From the NCBI RefSeq assembly GCF_009712605.1, contig NZ_WASO01000004.1:21565-85564 (forward strand): a stretch of DNA of 64,000 bases, read 5' to 3'. The stretch's first letter is position 1. The number at the start of each line of letters is the position of its first letter. The position numbers and the translations under genes were made by a program. The notes beneath the pieces are model-generated. The model saw nothing but the letters and a program-made list of their open reading frames with translations, made no database searches and had not been told where the DNA came from. Shown one piece after another: positions 27,417 to 38,500 of this stretch. This DNA comes from Paludibacter sp. (GTDB lineage Bacteria > Bacteroidota > Bacteroidia > Bacteroidales > Paludibacteraceae).

Positions 27417-28544
27417 ATGATATTAAACAGACCCATCAGCATTCTTCTTTTTTTTATAAGTCTTGTAGCTGTTGCTAGTGCCCAGCAACGACCCGTATCA
27501 AAAAACGAAGTCATTAACATCATCAAAAAAGTAAATAATTACTGGCAAAACACGCACACGCAACCGACAAGCGCTTCCTGGGACGAAGCTGCTTATCATA
27601 CCGGCAACATAGAAGCCTACAAAATCACCGGCATGGAGGCATACCGCAAATATTCCGAAGAATGGGCTGCCAATAACCAATGGAAAGGTGCAAAATCGGA
27701 CGATACTTCAAAATGGAAATATACCTATGGAGAAACGGATGATTATGTACTGTTTGGCGATTGGCAAGTCTGCTTTCAGGTCTATTGCGACCTGTACAAG
27801 TTAGCTCCCGACAACATGAAAATTGCCCGTGCACTCCAGGTGATGGAGTATCAGATGAGCACTCCAAATAAGGACTACTGGTGGTGGGTGGACGGCCTGT
27901 ATATGGTGATGCCGGTAATGACAAAGCTGTATAAAATCACACAGAACCCACTCTATCTTGAAAAACTTTATGATTACTTCGTGTATGCAGACAGCTTAAT
28001 GTTCGATTCGGAAGCAAAGTTGTATTATCGCGACGCTCGCTACGTGTTTCCTCCTCACAAAACAATAAATGGCAAGAAAGATTTCTGGGCGCGTGGCGAT
28101 GGTTGGGTATTTGCCGGGCTGGCAAGAATCATCAATGATCTTCCCAAAAACTACAAACACAAAGCTCTTTTCATCAGCCGTTTCAAACAATTGGCTCAGT
28201 CTATTATCAATTGTCAACAAAAAGAAGGCTACTGGACCCGCAGTCTGATCGATCCGCAACAAGCTCCGGGGTATGAAACCAGTGGTACGGCCTTCTTCAC
28301 CTTTGGACTGCTTTGGGGAATCAACAATGGCTACCTCAAGGACAAGAAATATACCTCATCGGCCTTAAAAGGATGGAACTACCTGACCAGGGTTGCACTT
28401 CAACCGTCAGGTAAAATCGGATACGTTCAGCCCATCGGAGACAAAGCGATTGCAGGTCAGGTTTTAAACGAGAATTCGACTTCTAATTTTGGTGTAGGAG
28501 CATTTCTGCTCGCTGCGTCCGAAATGGTGAAGTTCGCCAAGTAG
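27417..28544 (+). CDS. Glycoside hydrolase family 105/88 unsaturated uronyl hydrolase
   Basis: 375 residues. Removes unsaturated or related uronic acid from the non-reducing end of oligosaccharides, as made by lyases on rhamnogalacturonan or glucuronic-acid-decorated glycans. Signal peptide (ending LVAVASAQ) places it in the periplasm. The (alpha/alpha)6 fold motifs are WWWVDGLYM with catalytic Asp159, DYVLFGDWQ around 109-116 and FWARGDGW (223-230), then SGTAFFTFGLLWGINNGY. Members of this family act in both pectin and arabinogalactan loci. It sits downstream of the SusD-1 terminator and ends at a bidirectional terminator. Confidence 0.9.
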   Translation: MILNRPISILLFFISLVAVASAQQRPVSKNEVINIIKKVNNYWQNTHTQPTSASWDEAAYHTGNIEAYKITGMEAYRKYSEEWAANNQWKGAKSDDTSKWKYTYGETDDYVLFGDWQVCFQVYCDLYKLAPDNMKIARALQVMEYQMSTPNKDYWWWVDGLYMVMPVMTKLYKITQNPLYLEKLYDYFVYADSLMFDSEAKLYYRDARYVFPPHKTINGKKDFWARGDGWVFAGLARIINDLPKNYKHKALFISRFKQLAQSIINCQQKEGYWTRSLIDPQQAPGYETSGTAFFTFGLLWGINNGYLKDKKYTSSALKGWNYLTRVALQPSGKIGYVQPIGDKAIAGQVLNENSTSNFGVGAFLLAASEMVKFAK

Positions 28545-28573
28545 AGATTGTCTGTGTACAACATTACAAAAAG

Positions 28574-28606
28574 ATGCCTCAAAAGTTCAACTTACTTTTG
28601 AGGCAT
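28574..28606. terminator. Bidirectional terminator between GH105 and the methyltransferase gene
   Basis: atgcctcaaaag (28574-28585) pairs with cttttgaggcat (28595-28606), with A and T runs on both sides, between a plus-strand gene ending at 28544 and a minus-strand gene ending at 28727. Confidence 0.85.
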
Positions 28607-28726
28607 TTTTATGGATATTCCCCGAAGAATTCATTTCTTAATAATAAACAGAAAATTAGATGTTTGATCCAAAACAACAGAAATTTACTATTGAAGGAAA
28701 AACATCCGGCAGATCATACTCGGCCT

Positions 28727-29221
28727 TTATTCTATACACAACGCTTTATTTTCTTCGCGAATCCGTATCACCAACATCACCATATTGAGAATGGTAAACG
28801 CTACTGCCGTGAAATACAAATGGAATACAAGAGGAATCACAGCAATTTCAGCAATCACAATTATATAATTCGGATGTGCCAGATATGCATATAGTCCGTT
28901 CTTCTTCAATGGAACTCCCGGTATGCGATAAATTTTTGTATTCCAGAATTTCCCCAGTGATGACACCACCCATATTTTCAATACAACTAGCACAAAATAG
29001 AATATCAGGACGAACCGGCTGTAACCTACCGGTTGTCGGGTATAATATTCGACAAGCAATGAGACGATAAACAGAATATGCAGCATTACCATAAACGGAT
29101 AATGCTTACGTCCATATTCAACCGCTCCATTTTTCAATAACCATCTTGCATTCTTATGCGAAAGCCAAAGCTCTCCAAGACGCAAACAGATGAGGAATGA
29201 AATGAATAGTACAAATACCAT
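28727..29221 (-). CDS. Isoprenylcysteine carboxyl methyltransferase-like (ICMT/YpbQ) membrane protein
   Basis: 164 residues with four to five membrane segments. The C-terminal half carries the ICMT-type SAM-binding pattern (GLYAYLAHPNYIIVIAE, then RIREENKAL). It starts one base after the stop of the type III polyketide synthase gene, so the pair is translationally coupled. In Bacillus, the BpsA-BpsB pair has the same composition: BpsB methylates the alkylpyrone made by BpsA. By analogy this protein would O-methylate the lipid-like polyketide at the membrane. The analogy rests on gene order and family; the exact substrate is unknown. Confidence 0.83.
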   Translation of the reverse strand: MVFVLFISFLICLRLGELWLSHKNARWLLKNGAVEYGRKHYPFMVMLHILFIVSLLVEYYTRQPVGYSRFVLIFYFVLVVLKIWVVSSLGKFWNTKIYRIPGVPLKKNGLYAYLAHPNYIIVIAEIAVIPLVFHLYFTAVAFTILNMVMLVIRIREENKALCIE

Positions 29222-29222
29222 G

Positions 29223-30287
29223 CTAGTTTTTTTTCATTTGAAGTAAAACCATTTCGCTTGAAAATCCCGGTCCCATAGCCAACATTAAGCCGTAACCGGT
29301 TGTAAATCCTTTCGAAAAGCATCGTTCTAATACGTACATGACGGTGGCACTTGACATGTTGCCATAATCTCTCATCACTTTGCGCGTATTGTTCAGGCAA
29401 CTACCTTCCAAAGAAAGTGCTTCTTCGTAAGCCGTTAAAACCTTTGTTCCTCCGGGATGAAAAATAAAGTTCCTAATATCAGAGAGCTGCAATTTATGTT
29501 TTGACAAAAAAGAGTCAACATCATCCTTGATATTCTGAGAAATGATGTCCGGAATACTTTTAGAAAACAGGACTTTCATTCCTTTGTCAAGAAATTCCCA
29601 GCCCATCACGTCAAGCGAATCATAATACAAATTACTTTGAGATGCAAGAAATGTAATGGCATTTTTGGTTTTGTTTGTCCGGTTATCGCCGGTAATTATA
29701 CAAGCAGCAACGCCGTCCGAGAATAGACTTGATCCGACAAAATTACTTTTACTGAAATCGCTTTGCAAGAACGTCAACGAGCATAATTCAACCGTTAAAA
29801 ATAAAACCACGGCATCTGGATTTTCTCTTGCCACGATGCTCGCTTTTGCAAATCCGGAGACACCCCCTCCGCATCCCAACCCAAAAACGGGAATGCGATT
29901 TATATTTCGGTTAAGCCTCATTTTATTGATAATAAGAGCATCTAAACTCGGAGTAGAAAGTCCTGTGGTAGACACCAAGATAAGATCCGTGATTTCTTCT
30001 TTTGCAATTTGAGCAGAGGCAATACAAGATTCAATTGCTTGCACAGAATAATCGAGCGAGATACGAATATATTCTGCATTTTGCTCTTCAAAAGTGTGTG
30101 CGTCAGAATAATAGGGAAATGGCTTACACAAATTCCGGATATCTATTTCGGTATGATCAAAAATACTCAATAGTTTATCCATGTGCGGAAAAGAGGGAGC
30201 AAATACTTCTTTGGCAAATTGTTTGACTTCCTGTTGCTTTGTGCTGAATGGAAAACGGGTTTTCGATATGGCTGCTAATGTAGGCAT
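29223..30287 (-). CDS. Type III polyketide synthase (chalcone/stilbene synthase family)
   Basis: 354 residues. Homodimeric ketosynthase that extends a CoA starter with malonyl-CoA and cyclises the product. The catalytic triad is in place: Cys139 in VFGLGCGGGVSG, His277 in FIFHPGGTKVL and Asn310 in DYGNMSSATVMYVLE; the C-terminal GFSSEMVLL loop also fits. Bacterial relatives make alkylpyrones or alkylresorcinols from fatty acyl starters. The ICMT-like gene directly downstream suggests a methylated product. The two-gene operon lies inside the polysaccharide region between GH105 and HTCS copy 2, with no obvious functional tie to them. Confidence 0.93.
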   Translation of the reverse strand: MPTLAAISKTRFPFSTKQQEVKQFAKEVFAPSFPHMDKLLSIFDHTEIDIRNLCKPFPYYSDAHTFEEQNAEYIRISLDYSVQAIESCIASAQIAKEEITDLILVSTTGLSTPSLDALIINKMRLNRNINRIPVFGLGCGGGVSGFAKASIVARENPDAVVLFLTVELCSLTFLQSDFSKSNFVGSSLFSDGVAACIITGDNRTNKTKNAITFLASQSNLYYDSLDVMGWEFLDKGMKVLFSKSIPDIISQNIKDDVDSFLSKHKLQLSDIRNFIFHPGGTKVLTAYEEALSLEGSCLNNTRKVMRDYGNMSSATVMYVLERCFSKGFTTGYGLMLAMGPGFSSEMVLLQMKKN

Positions 30288-30403
30288 GTTGCAAATGTTT
30301 ATGAATGTAGGAAAGATTTGTCAAGTTAAAACTATCAGGGCTATCCGAGATTTTACATAAACTGTCAACTACAGGATTCTAGCCTATACTTGAATCCCGT
30401 TTT

Positions 30404-30411
30404 CAAATATA
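30404..30411 (-). promoter_or_regulatory. Promoter of the polyketide synthase operon
   Basis: caaatata (minus TATATTTG) matches TAnnTTTG, with TTG (minus) at 30432-30434 as -33, spacer 20. It is 117 bp upstream of the start. The rest of the 335-bp gap shows nothing else. Confidence 0.5.
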
Positions 30412-30622
30412 GTAAGAAACTGGTTAAAAATCAACCCCCTGTTTCAGATTGGCTGATTCCAACTATCTTCTATTTCAGAGATTAACAGATACACTGCCTT
30501 ATCCAGGGTATCTTCATTAGGAAGCTGGGCTTGGTAACTTTTTGTTCTCACAAAGTCACTAAGTCCAATCGGTATAATGTCTATTTTCTAAAAGACACTT
30601 TCATGGTCCATCAATTTACGGC

Positions 30623-33600
30623 TTATTTCAGATTGGCTTCTCTGTATTCACTCGGACTCATATTAAATTCAGACTTAAAGCTCCGACTAAAATATTTAGG
30701 ATCATTAAAACCAAGCACATACGCAATCTCCGAAACAGGATTGGTTGTAGTAACCAACATACGACATGCGTGTTTCAGACGAATGCTTCTTATGAACTCG
30801 CCTGGAGCGAGATCTGTCAGTGCTTTCAGTTTACGGTGCAATGTAGATTTAGAGCTATTCATCACCTCTGCAAACTTATCAAAATCGAAATTGACATCTC
30901 CCATATTAACTTCAACTACTTCGATAGCTTTTTTCAAGAATTCTTCATCGAGAGAACCATAATTCATGGAAGAAACCTCAACATCCCTGTTCTCCTTGAA
31001 ATAAGAGATCGATTGCTTCCTTCTTTTTATAAGATTGGTTACCCTTGCTTCAAGAACGTTCAGATCAAAAGGCTTGGGCATGTATGCATCCGCTCCTGCA
31101 TTGAAGTAGTCAATCTGATCGTCAGATGAAATTTTTGCCGTCAACAACAAAACTGCTATATGGCTGGTAGATACATCCGTTTTAATTGCCTTACAAAGCT
31201 GCAAACCATCCATCACGGGCATCATCACGTCCGAAATAACCAAATCAATCTGATTCTCTTTTATTACCTGTAACGCTTCCATACCATCATTTGCAGAGAA
31301 TACATGAAATAGCGGTGAAAAATGAGCTACAATAATCTGTTTAAGCTCTTTGTTATCTTCAACCACTAGTATAGAAAAATCTGCCCTTTCCGCAGAAGTG
31401 TTCTCTGGCATTTGAGTCTCCTCAACATATTCCGCATCCGGACCGGACTCAGCACTCTCTCCCACTGCATTTTCCAGATACAATTCTTCCGGCAAATAAG
31501 CTTCTTTAGATATTGGAATCTGCAATGTGAATGTTGTTCCCTTATTCAACTCACTGGTTACACTTACTTCTCCATTATGAATTTCGACCAACTCTTTAAC
31601 CAGAGACAAGCCAATACCATTGCTCTTACTCTGATCTGAAGTGTTACTGATAAAGAAACGGGAAAACACATGGGGCAAATCTTCGGAACTTATCCCTATG
31701 CCGGTATCACTTACCGACAACGCAAGATAAGAGACTCCTTCTTTTTCCGAAAATTCAAGTCCAACAATAATAGTACCTCCGGATGGAGTAAACTTGAATG
31801 CATTTGACAAGAGATTATATAAAATCTTATCCAGCTTATCCTTATCAAACCATGCGTTGTACTTATCGTATTCACTCTGAATGCTAAAACTAATATTCTT
31901 TTCTGCGATAAGAGGCTGAAAATTAGAATAAGAAAGTTCCCGAACAAACGTCACAACATCAGATTCCTGTACCTTGAGCTTCAGATTTCCCGTTTCTATT
32001 TTTCTGAATGCGAGAATTTGATGTATCAGCCTTTTTAACCGATTCACATTCGACTTCACCAACTCTGCCTTGGGCTTATCCGAAGTCATTAATTTCTTTT
32101 CTATTTCGTCCGCCAACAAAGCAATAATGGTAAGAGGCGTCAATAAATCGTGCGAAATATTGGTAAAATAGCGCAATTTGGTTTGAGCCAGTTCTTCTGA
32201 TTTTTCTTTTTCAATGCGGGAGATTTTCAATTCATTACGTAAACGCACCCTGTTGATAATAAACCAAGCTATTCCCGAAAGGAAAATAAGGTAAAGCAAG
32301 TAAGCCCACCATGTCAAATAAAATGGTGGACGCTTGATAATGGTAAGCGTTGACACCTGATTACTCCATTGTCCGTTTTCATCCGTAGCTTTCACTTCAA
32401 AGACATACTTTCCGGAAGGCAGATTGGTATAATTCACATAACGCCGGCTACTGCCGGGATATACCCAATCTTTATCAACGCCAATGAGTCGGTAAGCATA
32501 CTGGATTTTGTCAGCAGCAGAATAATTCAGCGATGAAAATTCAAGACTTAAATTGTCATCATTGGGTTTCAGTATGATCTTGTTGTTTTTAAAATCGAAG
32601 CGGGAATCGTCTGCCATGTCAAATATCGACTGGTCATTTATATCAATATTGGTGATCTTCACTTTAGCAGTCGATGTCAAATAGCGATTTGCCGGTGTTG
32701 GGGTGAACAAACAAAAACCTTTATTGCCACCAAACAACATCTGCCCGTTCTGAAGTTTTAGAGCCGCGCTTTTTGAAAACGAGCTAACCAAAATACCATC
32801 GGTAGAAGTGTAATACATTGACACATGATTCTGCGGATTATACCTGATAATTTTCTTGGTCGTTGAAATCCATAGCAAGCCATAATCGTCTTCTATTATA
32901 TCCAGAATAGCATCTTCTGTAATACCGTATTTATAACTTATATCAACCATCTTACCAGAAGATTGAGTATATTGATAAATACTACCTTCCCTACTTCCAA
33001 GGTAAACATTTCCTGACTTACTGCAACACACAGACTGAATAGAGTTGCTTTGCAGATTACCTGTTTTTTCGCTAAAATTATCGATACTAATCAAAGAATG
33101 TTTGGATTCATTCATCCGGACACGGAAAGCACCTTGCCTCTCTGTTCCGACCCAGATATTACCTTTATTATCTCCGGCCAAGTTTATTATATTGGTAATC
33201 TTGTTACTTACCAGCATGACTTTCCCATCGGGAGGCCGCTTATATAATCCCTGATCAAATCCAATCCAAACGTTACCAAAAACATCTTCATACAAACAAT
33301 TGATTGTTGAGCTATTGTTCTTATCAATGGTAATAGTCTGAATTTGATTCTGATTAACACCATGACCTTCAGGCAAAATATAAAAATCGTGACTACCTTC
33401 TTTTAAAAACCACACTGCGTGCTGACTCTTCACATAATACATCACTTGGATATTTTCATTGCCTGAAAAAAACGGAATAGAAACCTTGTCGAGCACGCCA
33501 GTCATTTTATTTAACCGATAAATTCCAAGTCGATCGATTACCAGATAAAGAATATTCGCATCAGATTCGCATACATGATATACATTGGGAGGATAACCCA

Positions 33601-34672
33601 GTTTGCTTGTTAAGACTGCCAGATCATTTGTCTGAAAATTATTATTGTTAAAATCCAACTTATAAATTCCTTCGCCTACCGATCCCAACCACAAACTACC
33701 ATGTAAATCATCAATTATTTCATGAAAAAGTTTATTGGAGGATTCCCTAAACATTGTCTTCCGGGTTATGATATTAAACGTTGTATTGTTTACCTGAGAT
33801 AAAACATCCAGCCCAGAGAAAGAGATAATCCAGAAATTTCCAGATTCAGAATCCTGTATCATTCGGTATATTATATTATTTACGTTAACAGGCTTGCCAT
33901 CTTTGTAGAATGAAACAGGAGTATATGGATGCTGAATGCTTTTCGGATCAAAAGCATACATACCATCTCCCCAGGTAAATACCCAGTAATGATGGTTTTT
34001 ATCCTCCAGTATTTTAAAAGGATTATTCGCCTTTCCAACAGGAGGATACGCTTTAAAAGTATCCTTATCTGGCTGATACTGCGCCAGTCCTCCACTCCAG
34101 AAGGTAGCCCATATGTTTCCTTCTAAATCCTGAGATATCGTCATCGTACTGTTAGATGGTGTTTTTGAGATCGGAGATCCATTCTGATACAAATGAATAC
34201 GAAGGTCTGAGTCTACCCGTACAATTCCTTTTGAACCTGTTGCAATCCAGATATTCCCTTTTTTATCGATGCATAAATCGGAGATTCTGTCGCGACCAAT
34301 GACAGGATGGTTGAAAGGTTTGATCGAATAAGTCTGTTTATCTAATATATTGATTCCTTCATTTGTCCCTATCCACAAACGATGCTGATTATCTTCCACC
34401 AAACAACGAATATTGTTATTGGTCAATTTATTGTGATTTGCTGTATTTGAACGAAAAATTGCAATCCGGTAACCATCAAAACGACATAAGCCGTCTCTGG
34501 TTCCAAACCACATAAATCCTTCTTTGTCCTTATAAATACACTGAACGGAATTCGAAGGAAGTTGATCATTGTATTGAAATAGCTTGAATTGAGAGTTCTG
34601 TTCGCTACCTGTCACATGATAAGACAAGGACAATAAGAAAACAAGAAAAGCAAGGAGAAAGCGTGGTTTCAT
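30623..34672 (-). CDS. Hybrid two-component system regulator (HTCS), copy 2
   Basis: 1349 residues from MKPRFLLAF, where the signal peptide begins; nine upstream codons are excluded. Domain order matches copy 1: signal peptide, Reg_prop propeller repeats (about 25-690), YYY domain, membrane segment (about 780-800, WAYLLYLIFLSGIAWFIINR), HisKA with His841 (NISHDLLTPL), HATPase, receiver with Asp1148 (SDVMMPVMDG), AraC-type HTH (EIAYVLGFNDPKYFSRSFK). Kinase, receiver and HTH parts are close to copy 1, while the sensor half is more divergent, as expected if they recognise different glycan fragments. Both genes share the start context tttgaacacatgaaa or close to it. It is divergent from SusC/SusD pair 2. 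Confidence 0.95.
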   Translation of the reverse strand: MKPRFLLAFLVFLLSLSYHVTGSEQNSQFKLFQYNDQLPSNSVQCIYKDKEGFMWFGTRDGLCRFDGYRIAIFRSNTANHNKLTNNNIRCLVEDNQHRLWIGTNEGINILDKQTYSIKPFNHPVIGRDRISDLCIDKKGNIWIATGSKGIVRVDSDLRIHLYQNGSPISKTPSNSTMTISQDLEGNIWATFWSGGLAQYQPDKDTFKAYPPVGKANNPFKILEDKNHHYWVFTWGDGMYAFDPKSIQHPYTPVSFYKDGKPVNVNNIIYRMIQDSESGNFWIISFSGLDVLSQVNNTTFNIITRKTMFRESSNKLFHEIIDDLHGSLWLGSVGEGIYKLDFNNNNFQTNDLAVLTSKLGYPPNVYHVCESDANILYLVIDRLGIYRLNKMTGVLDKVSIPFFSGNENIQVMYYVKSQHAVWFLKEGSHDFYILPEGHGVNQNQIQTITIDKNNSSTINCLYEDVFGNVWIGFDQGLYKRPPDGKVMLVSNKITNIINLAGDNKGNIWVGTERQGAFRVRMNESKHSLISIDNFSEKTGNLQSNSIQSVCCSKSGNVYLGSREGSIYQYTQSSGKMVDISYKYGITEDAILDIIEDDYGLLWISTTKKIIRYNPQNHVSMYYTSTDGILVSSFSKSAALKLQNGQMLFGGNKGFCLFTPTPANRYLTSTAKVKITNIDINDQSIFDMADDSRFDFKNNKIILKPNDDNLSLEFSSLNYSAADKIQYAYRLIGVDKDWVYPGSSRRYVNYTNLPSGKYVFEVKATDENGQWSNQVSTLTIIKRPPFYLTWWAYLLYLIFLSGIAWFIINRVRLRNELKISRIEKEKSEELAQTKLRYFTNISHDLLTPLTIIALLADEIEKKLMTSDKPKAELVKSNVNRLKRLIHQILAFRKIETGNLKLKVQESDVVTFVRELSYSNFQPLIAEKNISFSIQSEYDKYNAWFDKDKLDKILYNLLSNAFKFTPSGGTIIVGLEFSEKEGVSYLALSVSDTGIGISSEDLPHVFSRFFISNTSDQSKSNGIGLSLVKELVEIHNGEVSVTSELNKGTTFTLQIPISKEAYLPEELYLENAVGESAESGPDAEYVEETQMPENTSAERADFSILVVEDNKELKQIIVAHFSPLFHVFSANDGMEALQVIKENQIDLVISDVMMPVMDGLQLCKAIKTDVSTSHIAVLLLTAKISSDDQIDYFNAGADAYMPKPFDLNVLEARVTNLIKRRKQSISYFKENRDVEVSSMNYGSLDEEFLKKAIEVVEVNMGDVNFDFDKFAEVMNSSKSTLHRKLKALTDLAPGEFIRSIRLKHACRMLVTTTNPVSEIAYVLGFNDPKYFSRSFKSEFNMSPSEYREANLK

Positions 34673-34699
34673 GTGTTCAAAATTATTTATCAAGGTCAC

Positions 34700-35546
34700 C
34701 CGGAGTCAAAATCAGCAAACGACGTAACGTTCTCAACACGTTAATATTCGTCTGCTCACAATCACAATATTCGACAATCAGCTTAACATTGAATTCTGAG
34801 TACTGATGAGCTGTTGCAAATTAGAAATTTAACTGCAGTAATATACAATATACAAAGCAATACGACCTTCAGATAAAGGCTTACCATGCTTGGGCTTATT
34901 GTAATTTATTACTCCGCAAATATACGACAAAAAGACCACCCAAAACCGAAGCCAAAGATTACAGCATCAAAGATCGCATACTCTATCTCATCGGAGTCTC
35001 TGTTTGTATTAAGTGAAAATCATGGACAAACCCGCTTTATTTTCTTTGAGGGGGAGGAGGATTTGAATTGCAAAAAAGTAAAAATTAACTCTTCATACGG
35101 CATTCAAATCTCAACCCGGGTATTTGCACTCGAAAAAATAACTATATCAGGATGACTTTAAGATTTACCTTTTATTATTTAGACAATGATTTTAAAAGTC
35201 ATCCGGCTACCAAGCAAATGTTAATTATATCAACAGCACTGAATTTCATGCATTTGCAATAAAGAATCCAAAAGGGCTTTGCAAAGCAATCGAGAAATGC
35301 CATTAAACTTAACAAATAAAGAGGTTTATGAAATCGAAACGCATCCTTTTTGAATGAAAAATCCACCTCCTTTAAAGACAAACCATCTACCTTAGCGATG
35401 TTAAAATTAACCAACGAAACATACTCAAAATCAATTTCTATGCAGAACAAAACAGATTAACCTTAATCCACAACATGAAGATGGCCGCCTGCCATCCTCA
35501 TATGCATTTAGTCTCAGCTAATAAATTATTCTAAAAATTAAAGACC
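34700..35546. other. 846-bp intergenic region between HTCS copy 2 and SusC copy 2
   Basis: No convincing gene: the open frames at 34886-35155 (+) and 35199-35450 (-) have no family features. A minus-strand -7 box (caaatata, 34917-34924) with CAAA at 34941-34944 probably starts HTCS copy 2. For SusC copy 2 only a near-match (TGCATTTG at 35249-35256) is seen, about 290 bp before its start. The HTCS binding site is likely here. Confidence 0.5.
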
Positions 35547-38500
35547 ATGAACGTCAGAAAGAAATCATTATGTCTTTTAGCTCTATTTGCATGGTTGACA
35601 CCTGCACTTACGAGCCACGTGAGTACAATCACTGCTCAGAATACGTCTACTCAGCAAAAAAAGGAAAGCATTTCCGGTAAAGTGAAAGACACAAAAGGAG
35701 AAACCCTGATTGGGGTTAGTGTCAAAATTAAAGGCTCCAACGTGGGCACAATTACTGATGCAACCGGAAGTTTCACGCTTAAAAATGTCCCATCATCAGC
35801 CATTCTTGAATTTTCCTACATTGGGATGAATCCGATAGAGGTTGCCGTTGGTAACCGCACTTCAATCAATGTAACCCTCGAAGAAAAAACCGTGGGTATG
35901 AACGAAGTGGTAGTAGTTGGCTTTGGAACACAAAAGAAAGTAAACCTTACCGGTTCAGTGGGTACTGTTGATGCAAAAGCACTGGAAGCCCGCCCGGTAC
36001 AAAATGCCGTACAATCTCTGGAAGGGATGGTAGCCGGTTTGAACATTTCACAAAATCAGGGTATGCTTGAAAGTAAACCCAGCGTGAATGTACGCGGACT
36101 TGCCACCATCGGCACTGGATCCTCCGGCAGCCCGTTAATTTTAATAGACGGGATGGAAGGTGACCTTAGTGCTATTAACCCTCAGGATATTGAAAACATC
36201 TCGGTATTGAAAGATGCTGCTGCCTCTTCAATTTATGGATCAAGAGCGCCTTTCGGTGTTATTTTGGTCACTACAAAAAAAGGAAAACAAGGAAAAATCA
36301 GTATTAATTACAGCAACAATTTCAAAACCAGTTCCCCTGTCCTACTTCCTCACATGATGGATTCGTACACTTTTGCTCTCTATTTTAACGAAGCGTCAAA
36401 GAACAGCGGATCCAGTCCTTTCTTTGACGATGCATGGTTAAAACGCATCAAAGATTTTCAGGACGGCAAGCTTATCGGATCGAACGGCCTGCCTGTCACC
36501 TCGGTACCGAATGGTTCACACTGGGCTGATTATGGCGGCGGCAATGACAACATCGACTGGTATAAAGCTGTTTACAAAAGCTCAGCCCCTTCGCAGGAAC
36601 ATAACTTCAGTGTTTCCGGCGGAAATGAGTCGACAAAATACTATTTTTCTGGCAACTACCTTGATCAGGATGGCTTCATGAGATTTGGAGGCGACCATTT
36701 CTATCGTTATACCGCTACAGGAAAAATCGAAACCAAACTGGCTCCATGGGTGACGTTAGGATACAACACACGTTGGATCAGACAGGATTATCAGAGACCT
36801 TCATCATTAGGTGATGGTTTATTCTCTGATCTTGCTCGTCAGGGCTGGCCTATTCTTCCATTATACGATCCGAATGGTTATTTATTCTCATCCCCTTCCC
36901 CCGCATTGGCATTAAGAGATGGCGGACGTGACAAGACGCAGGAAGACTGGCTGTATCAACAGGCTAAGATTGTATTGGAACCTGTAAAAGGCTGGATTAC
37001 TACCGGAGAATTTAACTATAAAACCGATGATCAGTTCAGACATTGGGATACCCAAAAAACATACAATCACGACGTCAATGGCAATGCTTATGCCTACAAC
37101 ACTTACTCCGGAGTACATGAAGGTGCATACCGTACAAATTATTACAATGTCAACCTATTTTCTGAATACACTAAAGAGTTAAAAGGTGGACACACTCTAA
37201 AAGGATTAGTCGGATTCCAGTCTGAAATGAATCAATATCGCGATTTAACTGCCGACAGACAAGGCATTGTCGTGGCTGATCTTCCTACGTTAAATACTAC
37301 AAACGGTATAGATGCCAGTGGCAAAACGGCAGCACCTTCTATTTCAGGAAACTACTACAACTGGTCTACTGCCGGTTTCTTTGGCCGCTTGAATTACGAT
37401 TACCAGGGTCGCTATCTGGTAGAAGCCAATATGCGTTATGACGGCACTTCGCGTTGGAGAGCCGACAAACGATGGAACTGGTTCCCATCATTTTCAGCTG
37501 GTTGGAATATCGCACGGGAATCATTCTGGAAACCCTTTGCAGACTATGTTTCCACCTTTAAGCTAAGAGCTTCTTACGGATCGTTGGGAAATCAGAATAC
37601 TGTTGATTCAAATGGAAATCTTTTGCCATATCCTACTTATCAGACAATGCCAATCGGTACTGCAAACGGATCTTGGTTAATAAACGGAGTACAACCGAAT
37701 ACATCTTCCATTCCTGGTATCATTAGCGCGGCTCTTAGCTGGGAAAAAATCCGTACATGGAATGCCGGATTAGACATTGCAGCTCTTAATAACCGTTTGA
37801 ATGTTTCACTTGACTGTTATATCCGCTATACCAATGATATGGTGGGAGATGGCGTAGAATTGCCGGCAACATTAGGAACCAGTGTTCCCAAAACCAACAA
37901 CACCGACCTTAAAACACAGGGTTTCGAACTGGAAGTAAGCTGGAAAGACAGACTCGCAAATGGTCTTGGCTATGGAGTAAAAGTACTGTTATCTAACTCG
38001 ACATCAAAAATAACCCGGTATGCCAACCCAACGGGAACACTCGATAAATATTACGCCGGAGAAACTTACGGAGAAATCTGGGGGTATACAACCAAAGGCA
38101 TTGCAAAATCGGATGATGAAATGAATGCTCATTTAGCAACTCTTGCTAATGGAGGTCAGAATGCATTAGGATCCAACTGGAAAGCCGGTGATATTATGTA
38201 TGCCGACATCAATGGTGACGGTAAAATTGACAATGGCGCCAATACAGTTAGCAATCACGGAGACTTGAAGGTTATCGGTAATAAGACTCCAAAATTACCT
38301 TTTGGTGTAGAACTGACTGCCGACTGGAAAGGGTTTGACTTCAGAGCATTCCTCCAGGGTGTAATGAAGAGAGATTATTTCGCAGATAGTTACTTCTTCT
38401 GGGGTGCATGGAAGTGGGGAATCTGGTGGTCAACCGGATTAAAAGAACAACTCGATTATTTCCGTGGTGATGCTAACAATCCATTGGGACAAAATCTGAA

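Noticed and set aside
29223..30287. Reading the polyketide synthase as FabH or another ketoacyl-ACP synthase III
   Set aside because: The Cys-His-Asn spacing, GLGCGGG and GNMSSAT contexts and total length fit the chalcone synthase family, and the ICMT-like partner supports it.
34886..35450. Open frames of 89 (+) and 83 (-) codons in the gap before SusC copy 2
   Set aside because: No recognisable features, and they overlap the probable HTCS promoter and regulatory region.
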